In this document: positions 59,261-64,000 of the stretch, in pieces
How the letters are laid out: every line of letters begins with the position of its first letter
Numbering within the stretch: the first letter of the stretch is position 1
NCBI GenBank assembly: GCA_024400295.1
Contig: JAKSNA010000001.1
Coordinates: 62,001-126,000, forward strand
DNA length: 64,000 nt
Reading direction: 5' to 3'
Origin: Bacteroidales bacterium
Lineage (GTDB): Bacteria; Bacteroidota; Bacteroidia; Bacteroidales; F082
The notes under the pieces: model-generated
What the model was told of the DNA's origin: nothing
What the model saw: the letters and a program-made list of their open reading frames with translations, nothing else
The model's database searches: none
Made by a program: the position numbers and the translations under genes

Positions 59261-62200
59261 TTAAGCCTCTACCAATTCGCTATTTGTAATTTGTTCAAAA
59301 TCTTCCTTTGAGCCGACGATAATGTCATTGTAATCTGCGAGACCTGTTCCGGCAGGGATCTTATGTCCGACGATGACATTTTCCTTCATACCTTCAAGGT
59401 AATCTGTCTTGGCAGAGATCGCGGCCTGGGTAAGGACCTTCGTTGTTTCCTGGAATGATGCCGCTGAGATGAAACTTTCTGTCTGCAATGCAGCTCTTGT
59501 GATACCCTGAAGCACCTGATGCGCCGTTGCTGGTTCAGCATCACGGCATTCAGCGAGCTTCAAATCCTTACGTTTCAGCTGTGAGTTTTCATCACGCAAC
59601 TTTCTTGCCGAGATAATCTGTCCGCTCATAAGTGTCTCAGAGTCACCAGGATTTGTAACGACAACCTTTCCGAAGATATCATCGTTGGTCTCCTGGAAGA
59701 GAATCTTATTAACGAGGTCACCTTGCAGGAATCTTGTATCACCCGGATCGTCGATTTCGACCTTACGCATCATCTGGCGCACGATGACCTCAAAGTGCTT
59801 GCCATTGATAGTAACACCTTGTGAACGATAGACTTCCTGAATGTTGTTCACGATAAACTCCTGAACAGCCATCGGGCCTTCGATTGCGAGGATGTTAGCC
59901 GGCGTGATGGCACCTTCTGACAGTGCCTGACCTGCCTTCACGTAATCGTTATCATCGGCAAGGATTTCCTTCGTTGTCGGGATGAGATATTTCTTCTGCT
60001 GACCTGTCTTTGAAGTGACGACCACGACTTTGTTGCCACGGACGAGTTTCTTCTCGAACGACACTGTACCGTCGATTTCAGAAACGATGGCAGGTTCAGA
60101 AGAGTTACGTGCCTCAAACAACTCTGTGACGCGTGGAAGACCACCGGTAATATCGCCGAGACCTCCTGTAGCACGCGGTTTCTTGGTGAGTGAGTCACCA
60201 GCCTTGATCTTATCACCATTCTCAACCATGACGTGCGCGCCGACCGGCAAGTCGTATGACTTGACGACCTCACCCTGCTCATCAATGATTGAAATCGACG
60301 GATGTTGTGAGAACTTACGACCCTCGATGATGACACGCTCACTGTAGCCTGTCTGCTCATCAGATTCATTACGGTAGGTGACACCCTCAACGATATTGTC
60401 GTAACGGACTTCACCATCGTACTCAGAGATAATCAATGAGTTATACTTATCCCATTCGCAGATGACATCGCCAGTCTTGACATCGGTGCCATTCTGCACG
60501 AACAACTTAGAGCCATAAGGCACGTTTTCCGTGACAAGAGCAACACCTGTGTTATGGTCGATAATCTTCATCTCAGCCGCACGGCTGACGACAATCTGAT
60601 ATTTGTTGTCATCCTTTTCATAATCAACGACACGGAGTTCGTCGATAACAAGTTTACCATCGTAATCGGCCTTGATGATTGAGTCGTCTGATGTGCTTGA
60701 CGCCGTACCACCTTGGTGGAATGTACGAAGTGTAAGCTGTGTACCAGGCTCACCGATTGACTGTGCCGCGATGACACCGACAGCCTCGCCGCGCTGCACC
60801 AATTTGCCTGATGCAAGGTTACGGCCGTAGCAGTTGGCGCAGACACCATGTCTCGACTCGCAAGTCAACACGGAACGGATTTCAATGGTCTTGTCTTTCA
60901 AAGGTGAGTCGCATATTCTCCTTGCGATGTCTTCAGTAATTTCATCACCGCCGTTGCAGAGCAGTTCGCCTGTCTGAGGATGGAAGATGTCGTGCAGAGC
61001 CACACGTCCGAGGATACGGTCATACAACGACTCGACGACTTCCTTACCTCTCTTGAGAGCACCGATTGACAGGCCTCTCAAAGTGCCGCAGTCTTTTTCA
61101 GTGATGATGACATCGTGTGCGACGTCAACAAGACGACGTGTGAGGTAACCAGCGTCAGCGGTCTTCAAAGCAGTATCAGCCAGACCCTTACGGGCACCGT
61201 GAGTTGAAATGAAGTACTCAAGCACCGACAGACCTTCCTTGAAGTTGGAAAGAATCGGGTTCTCGATGATCTCAGCGCCACCTGCCGCCGTTGACTTCTG
61301 CGGTTTCGCCATAAGACCTCTCATGCCGCAGAGCTGACGGATCTGTTCCTTTGAACCACGGGCACCGGAATCCAGCATCATATAGACAGGGTTGAATCCC
61401 TGGTCGTCCTGTGGCAACAGCTTCATAACCTCGTCGGTCAGCTTGGTGACGACGTGACCCCAAATATCGATGATCTTGTTGTAACGCTCGTTCTGGGTGA
61501 TGAAGCCCATGTTATATTCTTCACGGATGCCGTTGACCTCTTCGTTAGCCTGTCTGATGAGTTCCTCCTTGACGGAAGGAATCAAGACGTTGCCGAGGTT
61601 GAATGACAGACCGCCTTTGTAAGCCATGTAGTAACCCATGTTCTTGATGTCATCAAGGAACTTGGTTGTCGTGGCGGTGCCAAGGAGTTTCACCATGTCA
61701 CCGATGATGTCACGCAAGGCTTTCTTGTTCAGCAGTCGGTTGATGTAACCGAACTGGCGAGGGACGACCTGGTTGAACTTGACGCGTCCGACCGTTGTCT
61801 CGACCATTTCCTCAACGAGGCTGTTGTCTTCCTTACGCACCCACACCTTACAGTTGATGATGGCGTGCATATCGACCTTCTTCTCGTTGTAGGCGATGAT
61901 GACTTCCTCTGGTGAATAGAATTTCTTTCCTTCACCTTTGACGATATGGTCAGGAGTGCTCTTTCGTGGTTTGGTGATATAATAAAGACCCAGAACCATG
62001 TCTTGTGAAGGCACTGTGATAGGTGCTCCATTGGCAGGGTTAAGGATGTTATGTGATGCAAGCATCAGAATCTGTGCTTCAAGGACAGCGGCGTTGCCGA
62101 GCGGCAAATGCACAGCCATCTGGTCACCGTCGAAGTCAGCGTTGAAAGCCGTACATACGAGAGGGTGCAGACGGATTGCCTTACCTTCAACGAGTTTCGG

Positions 62201-63568
62201 CTGGAACGCCTGAATGCCGAGACGGTGTAGTGTTGGAGCACGGTTAAGCAGGATCGGGTGACCTTTAAGAATATTTTCGAGGATGTCCCAAACGACAGGG
62301 TCCTTACGGTCAACGATTTTCTTGGCTGACTTGACGGTCTTCACGATGCCGCGTTCAATCATCTTGCGGATGACGAATGGTTTGTAAAGTTCGGCAGCCA
62401 TGTCTTTCGGGAGGCCGCATTCGTTCATGTTCAGATCCGGACCGACGACGATAACGGAACGGCCAGAATAGTCAACACGTTTACCGAGGAGGTTCTGACG
62501 GAAACGTCCCTGTTTACCTTTCAAGCTGTCGCTCAATGACTTGAGCGGACGGTTTGAGTCGGTCTTCACAGCACTTGACTTGCGTGAGTTGTCGAGCAGA
62601 GAATCAACAGCTTCCTGAAGCATACGTTTCTCATTACGCATGATGACATCAGGGGCGTTGATTTCGATAAGACGTTTCAGACGGTTGTTTCTGATAATGA
62701 CACGACGGTAGAGGTCGTTCAGGTCTGACGTGGCGAAGCGTCCGCCATCGAGCGGGACCAGAGGTCTCAGCTCAGGTGGGATGACAGGTATGACTTTCAG
62801 TATCATCCATTCAGGACGGTTCTCGATATGTTTCTGTGCTTCACGGAAGGCCTCAAACACCTGAAGGCGTTTCAGGGCTTCAGCCTTACGCTGCTGTGAG
62901 CCGTCGTGACTTGCCTTGTCACGGAGCTCGTATGACTCCTTGTCAAGGTCAAGCTGTGTGAGCAAATCATAGATTGCCTCGGCACCCATCTTGGCCACGA
63001 ACTTATTAGGGTCATCGTCAGCAAGATGCTGGTTCTCAACAGGAAGGGAATTGAGGATATCAAGATACTCCTCTTCTGTGAGCAGGTCGAGTTTGGTTGC
63101 GCCATTTGCCGGTGCCTTTTCGGCATAGATGCCAGGATTCAACACGACATAGCGTTCGTAATAAATGATGCTGTCAAGTTTCTTGGTCTGAATGCCAAGC
63201 AGGGCACCTATCTTATTAGGAAGCGAGCGGAAATACCAGATGTGTGCCACCGGCACGACTAATTTGATATGGCCTGTGCGTTCGCGTCTGACTTTCTTTT
63301 CCGTGACTTCCACACCGCAACGGTCGCAAATGATGTTCTTGTAGCGGATGCGTTTGTATTTGCCGCAGTGGCATTCCCAGTCTTTTACAGGTCCAAAGAT
63401 TCTTTCGCAGAACAAGCCATCGCGTTCCGGCTTGTATGTGCGGTAGTTGATTGTCTCAGGTTTCAGCACCTCGCCGTATGAGCGGTCTAAGATTGACTGT
63501 GGAGATGCCAGACTGATGGTAATCTTCGAGAACTTGCTGTTCAATGTATTATTTTTACTTATAGCCAT
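59261..63568 (-). CDS. rpoC: RNA polymerase beta-prime subunit
   Basis: The 1435-aa product is full length for Bacteroidetes. It has the N-terminal zinc site (CHCGKYK and ICDRCGVE, about residues 66-85), the active-site magnesium motif NADFDGDQM near residue 475, the bridge-helix/trigger-loop region ([27 protein letters not shown]) and the second zinc site ([13 protein letters not shown]). It lies 5 bases after rpoB and before DUF3467, as expected. Confidence 0.98.
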   Translation of the reverse strand: MAISKNNTLNSKFSKITISLASPQSILDRSYGEVLKPETINYRTYKPERDGLFCERIFGPVKDWECHCGKYKRIRYKNIICDRCGVEVTEKKVRRERTGHIKLVVPVAHIWYFRSLPNKIGALLGIQTKKLDSIIYYERYVVLNPGIYAEKAPANGATKLDLLTEEEYLDILNSLPVENQHLADDDPNKFVAKMGAEAIYDLLTQLDLDKESYELRDKASHDGSQQRKAEALKRLQVFEAFREAQKHIENRPEWMILKVIPVIPPELRPLVPLDGGRFATSDLNDLYRRVIIRNNRLKRLIEINAPDVIMRNEKRMLQEAVDSLLDNSRKSSAVKTDSNRPLKSLSDSLKGKQGRFRQNLLGKRVDYSGRSVIVVGPDLNMNECGLPKDMAAELYKPFVIRKMIERGIVKTVKSAKKIVDRKDPVVWDILENILKGHPILLNRAPTLHRLGIQAFQPKLVEGKAIRLHPLVCTAFNADFDGDQMAVHLPLGNAAVLEAQILMLASHNILNPANGAPITVPSQDMVLGLYYITKPRKSTPDHIVKGEGKKFYSPEEVIIAYNEKKVDMHAIINCKVWVRKEDNSLVEEMVETTVGRVKFNQVVPRQFGYINRLLNKKALRDIIGDMVKLLGTATTTKFLDDIKNMGYYMAYKGGLSFNLGNVLIPSVKEELIRQANEEVNGIREEYNMGFITQNERYNKIIDIWGHVVTKLTDEVMKLLPQDDQGFNPVYMMLDSGARGSKEQIRQLCGMRGLMAKPQKSTAAGGAEIIENPILSNFKEGLSVLEYFISTHGARKGLADTALKTADAGYLTRRLVDVAHDVIITEKDCGTLRGLSIGALKRGKEVVESLYDRILGRVALHDIFHPQTGELLCNGGDEITEDIARRICDSPLKDKTIEIRSVLTCESRHGVCANCYGRNLASGKLVQRGEAVGVIAAQSIGEPGTQLTLRTFHQGGTASSTSDDSIIKADYDGKLVIDELRVVDYEKDDNKYQIVVSRAAEMKIIDHNTGVALVTENVPYGSKLFVQNGTDVKTGDVICEWDKYNSLIISEYDGEVRYDNIVEGVTYRNESDEQTGYSERVIIEGRKFSQHPSISIIDEQGEVVKSYDLPVGAHVMVENGDKIKAGDSLTKKPRATGGLGDITGGLPRVTELFEARNSSEPAIVSEIDGTVSFEKKLVRGNKVVVVTSKTGQQKKYLIPTTKEILADDNDYVKAGQALSEGAITPANILAIEGPMAVQEFIVNNIQEVYRSQGVTINGKHFEVIVRQMMRKVEIDDPGDTRFLQGDLVNKILFQETNDDIFGKVVVTNPGDSETLMSGQIISARKLRDENSQLKRKDLKLAECRDAEPATAHQVLQGITRAALQTESFISAASFQETTKVLTQAAISAKTDYLEGMKENVIVGHKIPAGTGLADYNDIIVGSKEDFEQITNSELVEA

Positions 63569-63573
63569 AATTC

Positions 63574-64000
<427 letters not shown>

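Overview
The window is a piece of a Bacteroidales-type chromosome. The evidence is: three secreted proteins with type IX secretion C-terminal sorting domains, Bacteroidetes-only families (DUF4835/PorD-like, DUF5606, DUF3467, DUF4159, FISUMP), the rpoB-rpoC-DUF3467 order, and repeated promoter elements of the Bacteroidetes form TAnnTTTG. I cannot name a genus. No rRNA, tRNA, CRISPR array, integrase or transposase was seen.

Layout. 1-4.2 kb: end of a TPM-domain operon, ftsE, and two glycosyltransferases. 4.3-8.4 kb: murB (carrying an in-frame copy of a 43-bp repeat), a GT-C-like membrane protein, and pyrD-pyrK. 8.5-16.2 kb: DUF5606, an SDR, an old-yellow-enzyme homologue, an MsbA-like ABC exporter, purB, and a frameshifted FISUMP lipoprotein. 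15.8-28.5 kb: a two-gene cysteine-rich membrane operon, a PNGase F-like secreted amidase, recN, DUF4835, rpoZ-like, bamD, an M14 carboxypeptidase and dapA. 42-49 kb: a membrane-anchored nuclease, an LRR surface protein, a metallo-hydrolase, rsmE and argS. 49-57 kb: a radical-SAM RiPP cluster whose precursor has a CXXX cysteine repeat. 57-64 kb: pyrBI, DUF3467, rpoC and the end of rpoB.

The most striking region is an AT-rich island of about 12.5 kb (29,024-41,482, all on +) inserted beside a decayed esterase gene. It reads as one operon: VWA-like lipoprotein; three-helix membrane protein; FtsZ/tubulin-like protein; 1136-aa protein with an actin/Hsp70-type ATPase domain; two single-pass membrane proteins sharing a C-terminal domain; MotA/ExbB-type channel with a long tail; frameshifted zinc-ribbon remnant; MotB/OmpA-type partner; trypsin-like lipoprotein. 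The parts suggest an envelope-spanning machine that joins an ion-driven motor to tubulin-like and actin-like NTPases. It resembles the FtsZ-like/VWA/OmpA membrane-remodelling loci predicted in the literature, and its motor pair resembles Zorya ZorAB. The function is inferred and untested. A rod-shaped structured RNA is predicted just upstream.

Two regulatory features stand out. pyrBI is preceded by a promoter, a U-rich stretch, a leader ORF of 43-52 codons that runs through an intrinsic terminator, and a stop 6 bases before pyrB, an arrangement like the E. coli pyrL attenuator. A related leader element of about 50 bp lies at nearly the same distance upstream of two exported-protein genes (FISUMP and LRR).
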